Source: Undibacter mobilis
GTDB lineage: Bacteria; Pseudomonadota; Alphaproteobacteria; Rhizobiales; Xanthobacteraceae
Direction: 5' to 3'
NCBI RefSeq assembly: GCF_003367195.1
Contig: NZ_QRGO01000001.1
Span: 668,501 to 732,500 of the forward strand
Length of the DNA stretch: 64,000 nt
The notes under the pieces are model-generated. The model did no database searches. It saw only the letters and a list, made by a program, of their open reading frames with translations, and was not told the origin of the DNA. A program made the position numbers and the translations under genes. Of the stretch, positions 1 to 7,415 are shown piece after piece. Positions within the stretch are counted from its first letter, which is position 1; each line of letters begins with the position of its first letter.

Positions 1-146
1 TCGGGCGCGTCCAGCTTGTTGCGCTCCTTGATGGCGCTGAGCGCCTGCGCCGCCAGATTGAGCGCGGTGACTTCGTGCAGCGCGCCATCGGACTTGCCGC
101 GGCCGCGCGGGGTGCGGACGGCGTCATAGATGAATGCGTCGGGCAT
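1..146 (-). CDS. Acetyl-CoA C-acyltransferase (thiolase), N-terminal part, cut by the window edge
   Basis: Only the first 48 codons are in the window. The start MPDAFIYDAVRTPRGRGK is the beta-strand and RTPxG opening of degradative thiolases, which cleave 3-ketoacyl-CoA to acetyl-CoA. The ATG is at 144-146 behind a GGGAGAA ribosome site. The catalytic cysteine and the GHP and CxG blocks lie outside, so activity cannot be judged. It follows an acyl-CoA dehydrogenase on the same strand, with a palindromic repeat between them, which fits a beta-oxidation group. A biosynthetic acetoacetyl-CoA thiolase is the alternative. Confidence 0.85.
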   Translation of the reverse strand, partial: MPDAFIYDAVRTPRGRGKSDGALHEVTALNLAAQALSAIKERNKLDAP

Positions 147-159
147 TGCGTTCTCCCTT

Positions 160-270
160 GTCATTCCGGGGCGCGCCGCAGGCGCGAACCGGAATCCAGC
201 GACAAATCGTTGGCATTTCCTGCGGCTCTGGATTCCGGGCTCGCTCGCTGTGCGAGCGCCCCGGAATGAC
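160..270. repeat. Extragenic palindromic repeat (GTCATTCCGG family), copy 1
   Basis: A 111-base element bounded by perfect inverted arms: GTCATTCCGGGGCGC at 160-174 and its complement at 256-270. A second nested pair is built on GGAATCCAGC and CTGGATTCCGG. A second copy with the same termini and the same inner arms lies at 13557-13692. It fills the gap between the acyl-CoA dehydrogenase stop and the thiolase start. RNA from either strand would fold into a long hairpin. Confidence 0.85.
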
Positions 271-274
271 GGAG

Positions 275-1432
275 CTACAAACTGCGCGCGATCAGCAACT
301 TCATGATCTCGTTCGTCCCTGCATAGATACGCAGCACGCGGGCATCGCGGTAGAGGCGCGAGATCGGATATTCGTCCATGAAACCGTAGCCGCCGAACAG
401 CTGCAGGCAGCGGTCGAGCAACTGGCCGAGCGTGTCGGTAAGGCGATATTTGGCCATCGAGGCGGTCACGGTGTCGAGCTTGCCTTCGATGTGCTGACCA
501 ATGCAATGGTCGAGGAAGACCTTGGCGATGGTGGCGTCAGTTTTGCAAGCGGCGAGTTCGAACTGGGTGTTCTGGAACTCGATGATCGCCTTGCCGAAGG
601 CCTTGCGGCTCTTGACGTAGTCAATCGTCAAGGCGAGCGCGCGTTCCATCATGGCGACGGCGTTGACGGCGACAATCAGCCGCTCCTGGGGCAATTCCTT
701 CATGAGCTGATAGAAGCCCTGCCCGGTTTCGGTGCCGAGCAGATTTTCGGCCGGCAGCTTGACGTCGTCGAAGAACAGTTCGGATGTATCGGCCGCATCC
801 ATGCCGAGCTTCTGCAGCTTGCGGCCGCGTCGAAAGCCGGGTGCGTTGTCGGTCTCGACCACCATCAGCGACACGCCCTTCGAGCCGGCCGCCGGATCGG
901 TTTTGGCGACGACAATGATGAGGTTGGCGTGCTGACCATTGGTGATGAAGGTCTTGGAGCCGTTGAGCACGTAGCCGTTGCCCGACTTCTCCGCCTTGGT
1001 GCGCACGCCCTGCAGGTCGGAGCCGGTGCCCGGCTCGGTCATGGCGATGGCGCCGATCATTTCGCCGGAAGCGAGCTTGGGCAGCCAGCGCTGCTTCTGC
1101 TCTTCGGTGCCGTAGTGAAGGATGTAGGGCGCGACGATGCCGGAATGCAGCGGCGCACCGAAGGAGTCGAAACCGCCGAGCGAGTATTCGCGGTAGATGA
1201 CCGCCTCATGACCGAAATTGCCGCCGGCACCGCCGTACTCTTCGGGCATCGAAGCGCCGAGCAGACCGGCTTCGCCGGCCTTGGTCCAGACATCGCGCGG
1301 ATAGATACCGGCCTCGTGCCAGGCATCGAGATGCGGGGCATATTCGTCGGCGACAAAGCGGCGGGCCTGCTCTTCGAGCAGGACCAGATCCTCCGTCATC
1401 CATGACGGGCGAGGCAGATTGAGCGCTTCCAT
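275..1432 (-). CDS. Acyl-CoA dehydrogenase, long-chain/isovaleryl-like active site
   Basis: A 385-residue flavoprotein dehydrogenase that would introduce the alpha-beta double bond in an acyl-CoA and pass electrons to ETF. The flavin-contact block MTEPGTGSDL is at 131-140. The C-terminus reads RIYAGTNEI, so the usual medium-chain catalytic Glu (in YEG) is Ala here. A Glu in LPQERL (residue 250) is at the position used by long-chain and isovaleryl-CoA dehydrogenases, so the enzyme should be active and of that type. The reading frame is open back to 1516, but homology begins at the ATG at 1430-1432. Its ribosome site is weak. The thiolase start lies 128 bases upstream. Confidence 0.9.
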   Translation of the reverse strand: MEALNLPRPSWMTEDLVLLEEQARRFVADEYAPHLDAWHEAGIYPRDVWTKAGEAGLLGASMPEEYGGAGGNFGHEAVIYREYSLGGFDSFGAPLHSGIVAPYILHYGTEEQKQRWLPKLASGEMIGAIAMTEPGTGSDLQGVRTKAEKSGNGYVLNGSKTFITNGQHANLIIVVAKTDPAAGSKGVSLMVVETDNAPGFRRGRKLQKLGMDAADTSELFFDDVKLPAENLLGTETGQGFYQLMKELPQERLIVAVNAVAMMERALALTIDYVKSRKAFGKAIIEFQNTQFELAACKTDATIAKVFLDHCIGQHIEGKLDTVTASMAKYRLTDTLGQLLDRCLQLFGGYGFMDEYPISRLYRDARVLRIYAGTNEIMKLLIARSL

Positions 1433-1532
1433 GGGCAGCACGTCCCGGCGAGTCGTTATGTTTGCCGGAAAGAATAGAGGGCCGGACGACCGGGCGCGAG
1501 GGCATTCCGACCCCAAACATGCGCGAAAAATA

Positions 1533-1566
1533 GTTCGGGCGGAGACCCCAAGGCCCCCGCCCGAAC
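1533..1566 (-). terminator. Rho-independent terminator of the binding-protein gene
   Basis: Perfect 10-base inverted repeat, GTTCGGGCGG at 1533-1542 and its complement at 1557-1566. On the minus strand it is followed by TATTTTTCGC. It starts 26 bases past the stop of the gene ending at 1592, so it should end that transcript before the acyl-CoA dehydrogenase gene. Confidence 0.8.
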
Positions 1567-1591
1567 GGTATTGCTTCGCGTTACCCGGTAT

Positions 1592-2758
1592 TTACTTCGC
1601 CGGGTCCTTGACCTTGTCGACCTTGTCGAACTCGACGTTCTGGTTGACGCCGTTCACCTTCTCGACACGGCGGATGTAGACCGTCTGCACGATGTCGCGG
1701 GTTTCCGGGTCGATCGAGATCGGGCCGCGCGGGCTCTCCCAGGCCATGCCCTTGGCGGCGGCGATGAGGCTGTCGCCGTCGGCCTTGCCGCCGGTCTTCT
1801 TCAGCGCTTCGTAGATCAGGTGCATGCCGTCCCAGCCGCCGACCGAGAACATGTCGGGGTTGCGCTTGAACTCGGCATTGTAGGCCTTCACGAAGTCGTC
1901 GTTCATCTTCGACTTATGCTCCCAGCCGTAGTGGAGCACAGTGATGATGCCGAGCGCCGCATCGCCCATGTTCTTGAGCGTCACGTCGTCCATGGTGAGT
2001 TCGCCCTGGCCCATGACCTTGATCTTCTTGGGATCGACGCCGCGCTCCTGGAGCGCCTTGGCGATCGCAACCGGCTGCGCGCCGCCCGGAATGAAGATGA
2101 ACACGGATTCCGGATTGAGATCCTTCATGCGCTGCACGAAGGCCGAGAAGTCCGGGTTCGCCACGGGCATACGCACCGAACCGACGATATCGCCGCCGGC
2201 CGACTTGAAGCCCTTGTGGAACCAGGTTTCGGCATCGATGCCCGGACCATAGTCGGAGACCATGGTGTAGGCCTTCTTCACGCCGTTCTTGGCCGCCCAT
2301 TTGCCGAGCGTGTCTTCGAGCTGCGGAATGGTGACCGAGGTGCGGGCGATGTAGGGCGACTTGGTGGTGACGATCGAAGTCGCCGCGTTCATGACCACCA
2401 TGAACTTCTTGGCTTCTTCCGAAGGACCGGCGGCGCCGAGCGCTTCCGGCGTCAGCGTGAAGCCGGCGATGATGTCGACATTGTCACGAACGATCAGTTC
2501 CTGCGCCAGACGCTTGGCAACATCCGGGTTCGGACCGCCAGTGTCCTTACGGATGATCTCGATCTTCTTGCCGGCGACCGTGTCGCCGTGCTGCTTGACG
2601 TAGAGCTTGACGGCATTGTCCATCTGCGCCGCGGTGTCGGCGAACTGACCGGAATAGGCCATGATCAAGCCGATCTTGACGGTGCCTTGTGCAGAGGCCG
2701 AGGATGCGGCCGACGCAGCCAGGAGCGCGGCCGCCAAAAGCAGACCTGTCTTCTTCAT
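1592..2758 (-). CDS. ABC transporter substrate-binding protein, branched-chain amino acid type
   Basis: A 388-residue periplasmic protein of the type 1 (LivJ/HAAT) fold. A Sec signal peptide covers about residues 1-24 (MKKTGLLLAAALLAAS, cut after ASAQ). It is followed by the family opening VKIGLIMAYSGQFADTAAQ. In Rhizobiales this family binds branched-chain or aromatic acids, amides or urea; the ligand cannot be read here. No permease or ATPase gene is adjacent, so it must use a transporter encoded elsewhere. ATG at 2756-2758 is chosen over the preceding TTG because GGGGAGGA sits 8 bases upstream. Nearby acyl-CoA genes suggest, but do not prove, an organic-acid ligand. Confidence 0.88.
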   Translation of the reverse strand: MKKTGLLLAAALLAASAASSASAQGTVKIGLIMAYSGQFADTAAQMDNAVKLYVKQHGDTVAGKKIEIIRKDTGGPNPDVAKRLAQELIVRDNVDIIAGFTLTPEALGAAGPSEEAKKFMVVMNAATSIVTTKSPYIARTSVTIPQLEDTLGKWAAKNGVKKAYTMVSDYGPGIDAETWFHKGFKSAGGDIVGSVRMPVANPDFSAFVQRMKDLNPESVFIFIPGGAQPVAIAKALQERGVDPKKIKVMGQGELTMDDVTLKNMGDAALGIITVLHYGWEHKSKMNDDFVKAYNAEFKRNPDMFSVGGWDGMHLIYEALKKTGGKADGDSLIAAAKGMAWESPRGPISIDPETRDIVQTVYIRRVEKVNGVNQNVEFDKVDKVKDPAK

Positions 2759-2873
2759 CAAAAAATCCTCCCCAAGAGCCGCTCGGTTGAAAGACGGCTT
2801 CCTCCCAAAATAGCGACCTTTCCGACGTTCGTCACGCCTTTAGCCGCGCGCCCACCTGATGGAATGCCCCAGC

Positions 2874-3887
2874 ATGCTTAAATTCTCCGTCTTCGATCAT
2901 CTCGACAGCAGCGGCGCACCGTTGGGCACGTTCTTCGAGGAGCGACTTCGGCTTGTCGAGACCATCGAACGGAGCGGATTTTCCGGCTATCACCTGGCCG
3001 AGCATCATTCGACGCCGCTCGGTCTCGCCGCGAGCCCCAGCGTTTTCCTGGCCGCAGCGATCCAGCGCACGCGAACGCTGCGGCTGGGGCCGCTGGTTTA
3101 TGTGCTGCCGCTCTACCATCCGCTGCGGGTTTACGAAGAGATCTGCATGCTCGACCACATGAGCGGCGGCCGTCTCATGGTTGGAGTGGGCCGCGGCGGC
3201 GCGCTGGTCGAACATGAACGCTATGGGATTGATCCCACCAATGCCTCGGCACTCTATCACGAGGCTTTCGCGGTGTTGATGCGCGCCTTTGACAGCGACG
3301 TCGTCGACTTCGAAGGCACGTTCTTCACCTTCAAGGATTACGTCGTACAGGCCAAGCCTGTGCAACGGCCGCACCCGCCGCTGTGGTACGGTGCGCCGAG
3401 CCCGGATGCGATCGCATGGGCTGTGCCGAAATCGATCAATGTCGTCTCGCTCGGCCCGGCCGAGCGCGCCAAGGCAATCAGCGACCGATACCGCAAAGAC
3501 TGGCACGCGCTGGGCCGCGATGATGCTGCACTGCCGCATATCGGCATCACGCGGCATGTCGTGGTTGCCGATACCGATGCGGATGCGCAGCGCATTGCCG
3601 AGGCGGCCTACGCCACCTGGCGGCAGTCCATGGACTGGCTGTGGCGGCACGCGGGCCAGGATTTCACGCTGAAGGCGATCTATCCGCAGACCTTTGCCGA
3701 GCTTGCCGCCATCGGCCACGGCATTGCCGGCTCGCCGACCACCGTGCGCGACTATATGGCGGAACTCGAGCGCGAGGCCGGCGTGAACTATGTGCTGTGC
3801 CAGATGGTGTTCGGCGATATGACTTACGCTGATGCAACCCATTCGATTGATTTGTTTGCCAAAGAAGTGATGCCGGCGTTTCGGTAA
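2874..3887 (+). CDS. LLM-class flavin-dependent oxidoreductase (luciferase-like)
   Basis: About 337 residues with the TIM-barrel signature of the bacterial luciferase-like monooxygenases, which use FMNH2 or F420. Visible blocks are the N-terminal MLKFSVFDHLD, GYHLAEHHS, LRLGPLVYVLPLYHPLR and GRLMVGVGRGG. The substrate is unknown. A 5-codon-longer start exists at 2859 (MECPS...), but the family normally begins at the MLKFS methionine. Neither start has a strong ribosome site. The gene diverges from the binding-protein gene and is followed 49 bases later by an MFS transporter, so the two may form an uptake-and-oxidation pair. Confidence 0.85.
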   Translation: MLKFSVFDHLDSSGAPLGTFFEERLRLVETIERSGFSGYHLAEHHSTPLGLAASPSVFLAAAIQRTRTLRLGPLVYVLPLYHPLRVYEEICMLDHMSGGRLMVGVGRGGALVEHERYGIDPTNASALYHEAFAVLMRAFDSDVVDFEGTFFTFKDYVVQAKPVQRPHPPLWYGAPSPDAIAWAVPKSINVVSLGPAERAKAISDRYRKDWHALGRDDAALPHIGITRHVVVADTDADAQRIAEAAYATWRQSMDWLWRHAGQDFTLKAIYPQTFAELAAIGHGIAGSPTTVRDYMAELEREAGVNYVLCQMVFGDMTYADATHSIDLFAKEVMPAFR

Positions 3888-3936
3888 ATTTATTCGCGTG
3901 CTAACACGCGTCATCGCCTTGCCGGGTGCCGACACC

Positions 3937-5175
3937 ATGAATGCCATCGCAGACGCTGCAACTCACGGCGTCGAATCGCCTTACGCTTGGCGGCGACTTG
4001 CCGCCGGCCTGACGCTCAGCACGCTGGGCGGTGTCGGCATGTGGTCGGTCGTGGTGGCGCTGCCGGCGATGCAGGCCGATTTCGGCGTCGACCGCGCTTC
4101 GGCGTCGGTCCCGTTCACCTTGACCATGGTCGGTTTCGGCCTCGGCAACATCGTCATGGGACGGCTCGCCGACCGCTTCGGCATCGCCTTGCCGATGATG
4201 CTTGGCACGGTGCTGCTCAGCCTCGGTTACGTGCTGACCGGACTGGCCGGTGCGTTGTGGCAGGTCTCGCTCCTGCACGGTGCGCTGATCGGCTTCGGCT
4301 CCTCGACATTGTTCGGCCCGCTGATGGCGGACATGTCGCACTGGTTCTCCAAACGCCGCGGCCGCGCGGTGGCGATTGCCGCGACCGGCAATTATCTGGC
4401 CGGCGCGTTCTGGCCGCTGGTGGTCTCGCACTTCATCGAATCGAGCGGCTGGCGCGCCACCCATATCGGCATCGGCATTTTCCTCATCGTTGCCATGACC
4501 CCGCTGATCCTGGTGATGCGGCGCCGTCTGGTCGAAGGCCACAGCGACGCCACCACCAGCGGCGACGCCCGCCGCCGGGCCGAAAGTCCGTTCTCACCGC
4601 GCACGCTGCAGATCCTGCTCTGCATCGCCGGCGTTGCCTGTTGCGTGGCAATGGCGATGCCGCAGGTGCATCTCGTCGCCTATTGCAGCGATCTCGGCTA
4701 TGGAGCGGCGCGCGGCGCCGAAATGCTCTCGGCCATGCTGGCGCTCGGCATCATCAGCCGTGTCGGCTCCGGCTTCATCGCCGACAAAATCGGCGGCGTG
4801 CGCACGCTGCTGATCGGCTCTCTGGCGCAGGGCGTCGCGCTATTTCTCTATTTGCCGTTCAACGGGCTTTACTCGCTCTATGTGATCTCGGCGATGTTCG
4901 GCCTGTTCCAGGGCGGCATCGTGCCGAGCTATGCGATCATCGTGCGAGAATATTTTTCGCCAAAGGAAGCGAGCACGCGCGTCGGGCTCGTCATCTTCTC
5001 GACCGTCATCGGCATGGCGGTCGGCGGCTGGATGTCCGGCAAGATCTTCGATCTCACCGGCTCATATCAGGCGGCCTTCCTGAACGGCATCGCGTTCAAC
5101 GCGATCAATGTCACGATCATGCTGTGGCTGCTGTTCCGGTCGAGCCGCCCTCGGCCGGCATTGGCAGCCGCCTGA
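3937..5175 (+). CDS. MFS transporter
   Basis: A 412-residue major facilitator with about 12 hydrophobic segments. The loop 2-3 motif is visible as GRLADRFG near residue 75 and its second-half counterpart as GFIADKIGG. A long hydrophilic loop (RRRLVEGHSDATTSGDARRR) separates the halves, as usual. An upstream GTG at 3898 would add 13 polar residues; the ATG at 3937 fits the family better. The general look is that of the monocarboxylate/oxalate group, but substrate and direction of transport are not determinable. It converges with the acyl-CoA dehydrogenase gene. A small hairpin, GCCAAC-CT-GTTGGC, lies at 5201-5214 in the gap. Confidence 0.87.
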   Translation: MNAIADAATHGVESPYAWRRLAAGLTLSTLGGVGMWSVVVALPAMQADFGVDRASASVPFTLTMVGFGLGNIVMGRLADRFGIALPMMLGTVLLSLGYVLTGLAGALWQVSLLHGALIGFGSSTLFGPLMADMSHWFSKRRGRAVAIAATGNYLAGAFWPLVVSHFIESSGWRATHIGIGIFLIVAMTPLILVMRRRLVEGHSDATTSGDARRRAESPFSPRTLQILLCIAGVACCVAMAMPQVHLVAYCSDLGYGAARGAEMLSAMLALGIISRVGSGFIADKIGGVRTLLIGSLAQGVALFLYLPFNGLYSLYVISAMFGLFQGGIVPSYAIIVREYFSPKEASTRVGLVIFSTVIGMAVGGWMSGKIFDLTGSYQAAFLNGIAFNAINVTIMLWLLFRSSRPRPALAAA

Positions 5176-5231
5176 CCGGGCGCCCCGGATAAAGCACCGC
5201 GCCAACCTGTTGGCTCCCCCGGAGCTGCAGC

Positions 5232-7022
5232 TCAGAACGCTTCCGCCGGCAATTCCATCGTCGAGGCGGCGCCCGCCTGAATGCGCGCGAGCCGCGTTGC
5301 CGTTTCAGGCATCATGCGTTCCATGAAGAAGCGCGCGGTCACGAGCTTGGCGTTGAAGCGCGCGGCATCGCCGCCGCTCTTCAGTTTGGCGTTCGCCGCA
5401 TCGGCGATCTGGCACCACATATAACCCAGCGCGACAAGGCCGAAGAGATGCAGATAATCGGTGGCGCCAGCACCCGCATTGTCCGGCTTGGCCATCGCAT
5501 TCTGCATGAACCACATCGACGCCTGCTGCAGGTGGCCTGACCCCTGTCCGAGCGCGGTGACCAAAGGCTTCATGGTCTCGTCGGCGCTCTTCTCCTTGGC
5601 ATAGGCGCCGAGCTCGCCGAGGAAGGCCATCAGCGCGCGGCCACCATCCTTGCCGAGCTTGCGGCCGACGAGATCCATCGCCTGCACACCATTGGCACCT
5701 TCGTAGATCATGGCGATGCGGGCATCGCGCACGAACTGCTCCATGCCATGTTCGGCGATGTAGCCATGACCGCCATACAACTGCTGCGCCGACACGGTAT
5801 TGGCAAACCCGACGTCCGTCATCACACCCTTGATCACCGGCGTCATCAGGCCGAGCGCGTCGTCAGCGGCCTGGCGTTCCTTCGCGTCGCCGGAGCGATG
5901 TGCGACATCGCTCTTGAGGCCGGCCCACAACACCAGAGCGCGCGCCGCTTCATTGAAGGCGCGCATGGTCATCAAGGTACGGCGCACGTCGGGATGCACG
6001 ATGATCGGATCGGCTGGCTTGTCGGGAAACTTGGCGCCGGTGATGGCGCGGCCCTGCAGGCGTTCCTTGGCGTAGACGACGGCGTTCTGATAGGCGACCT
6101 CGGATAGCGCGAGCCCCTGAATGCCGACGCCGAGCCGCGCCTCGTTCATCATCACGAACATGGCGTTGAGGCCGCGATTCTCCTCGCCGACCAGCCAGCC
6201 CGTGGCACTGTCGTAGTTCATCACGCAAGTCGAGTTGCCGTGAATGCCCATCTTCTCTTCGAGCGAGCCGCAGGACACGCCGTTACGCGCGCCGATCGCG
6301 CCATCGTCGCCGACCATGAACTTCGGCACCACGAACAGCGAAATGCCCTTCGTGCCGGCGGGCGCGCCTTCGATGCGCGCCAGCACCAGATGGATAATGT
6401 TGTCGGAGAGATCGTGCTCGCCGGCCGAAATAAAGATCTTGGTGCCGGTGATCTTGTAAGAGCCGTCGCCCTGCTTCACTGCCTTGGTGCGGAGCAGACC
6501 GAGATCCGTGCCGCAGTGCGGCTCGGTGAGATTCATGGTGCCGGTCCAGACGCCCTCGATCATCTTCGGCAGATATTTCTGTTTGATCGCATCGTTGGCG
6601 TGGACGATCAGCGCGGCGATCGCGCCCTGCGTCAGGCCGGGATACATGGCGAAGGCCATATTGGCCGAGCAGAAATATTCATTGACGATTTCCGTCAGCG
6701 TCATCGGCAGACCCTGGCCGCCGAATTCCTGCGGCGCGGAGATGCCGATCCAGCCGCCCTCGACGATCTGCTTGTAGGCGTCCTTGAAACCGGCCGGCGT
6801 CGTCACGCTGCCGTCGGCTGAGCGCTTGCAGCCTTCCTTGTCGCCGACGCGGTTAAGTGGGGTCAGCACGTCCTCGGACAGCTTGGCCGCCTCGCGCAGG
6901 ATCGCCTCGATGACGTCGGGCGAAGCGTCCGAAAAGCCCGGCAGATTGCCGTAGCGCTCGATGTGAAAGACGTCGTTGAGCAGGAACAGCGCGTCGTCGA
7001 CAGGCGCTTTATAGGTCGGCAT
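5232..7022 (-). CDS. Acyl-CoA dehydrogenase, 596-residue FadE-like form
   Basis: Longer than typical 380-residue acyl-CoA dehydrogenases because of an N-terminal extension and a C-terminal helical domain (roughly residues 470-596, AcylCoA_DH_C-like). Flavin and substrate blocks are visible: GTMNLTEPHCGTDLG, TGTKIFISAGEHD and QLYGGHGYIAEHGMEQFVRDARIAMIYEG. The last contains the catalytic Glu of YEG. The family acts on long-chain or aryl-acyl-CoA thioesters in beta-oxidation. The start is supported by GGGGAGA 6 bases before the ATG. Its strand and function match the genes at 1-1432, though three unrelated genes intervene. Confidence 0.93.
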   Translation of the reverse strand: MPTYKAPVDDALFLLNDVFHIERYGNLPGFSDASPDVIEAILREAAKLSEDVLTPLNRVGDKEGCKRSADGSVTTPAGFKDAYKQIVEGGWIGISAPQEFGGQGLPMTLTEIVNEYFCSANMAFAMYPGLTQGAIAALIVHANDAIKQKYLPKMIEGVWTGTMNLTEPHCGTDLGLLRTKAVKQGDGSYKITGTKIFISAGEHDLSDNIIHLVLARIEGAPAGTKGISLFVVPKFMVGDDGAIGARNGVSCGSLEEKMGIHGNSTCVMNYDSATGWLVGEENRGLNAMFVMMNEARLGVGIQGLALSEVAYQNAVVYAKERLQGRAITGAKFPDKPADPIIVHPDVRRTLMTMRAFNEAARALVLWAGLKSDVAHRSGDAKERQAADDALGLMTPVIKGVMTDVGFANTVSAQQLYGGHGYIAEHGMEQFVRDARIAMIYEGANGVQAMDLVGRKLGKDGGRALMAFLGELGAYAKEKSADETMKPLVTALGQGSGHLQQASMWFMQNAMAKPDNAGAGATDYLHLFGLVALGYMWCQIADAANAKLKSGGDAARFNAKLVTARFFMERMMPETATRLARIQAGAASTMELPAEAF

Positions 7023-7415
7023 CGTAATCTCCCCAGCATTCGGCCGTGGGCGACACAGCGCCCTTGTGACATGGACCGGCTCGTTTCAGGTCGCTCAACG
7101 GCAGCTAAGTGTCGGCCCGGGCGGTGCCAAGGCGGAATCAGAAGGCGGAATCAAAACCCGTCACGGCCATTTTGCCGCAGCCGATTTACGACCGCATTAA
7201 AGGAACCGCCGGTCCGGAACCGGCCGGCTCGCCCGCGGCAATTCCTAACGAAAATCCAGCACTTCGACCGGATGTTAACCCGCTATTTACCGTAAGCGGC
7301 AAAAAGTCGGCAGGTGGCCCAAAGCGGGCCCGGTGGTCGTTCCCCGGCGCAATCCGGCTTTTGTCTCGACGAGAGCCGGTCCCCTTACGCCTCCACCTCG
7401 ACGTTGGGTGTGAGA
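7023..7415. other. 393-base divergent intergenic region before the podJ-like gene
   Basis: No gene is supported here; long reading frames in the region are extensions of neighbours. It holds the promoters of the divergent acyl-CoA dehydrogenase and podJ-like genes. Directly visible are a tandem 12-base repeat, AAGGCGGAATCA, at 7129-7140 and 7142-7153, each with a GANTC site, and a CtrA-like box at 7275-7290. Confidence 0.7.
7275..7290 (+). promoter_or_regulatory. Candidate CtrA binding site
   Basis: TTAA at 7275-7278, seven bases, then TTTAC at 7286-7290. This is one mismatch from the alphaproteobacterial CtrA consensus TTAA-N7-TTAAC. It sits 126 bases before the ATG of the podJ-like gene. 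Caulobacter podJ is under cell-cycle control that includes CtrA. Assignment is by sequence pattern only. Confidence 0.5.

Noticed and set aside
134..1405. 423-codon plus-strand frame opposite the acyl-CoA dehydrogenase
   Set aside because: Antisense shadow of a gene with clear flavin and catalytic motifs. It also runs through the palindromic repeat at 160-270.
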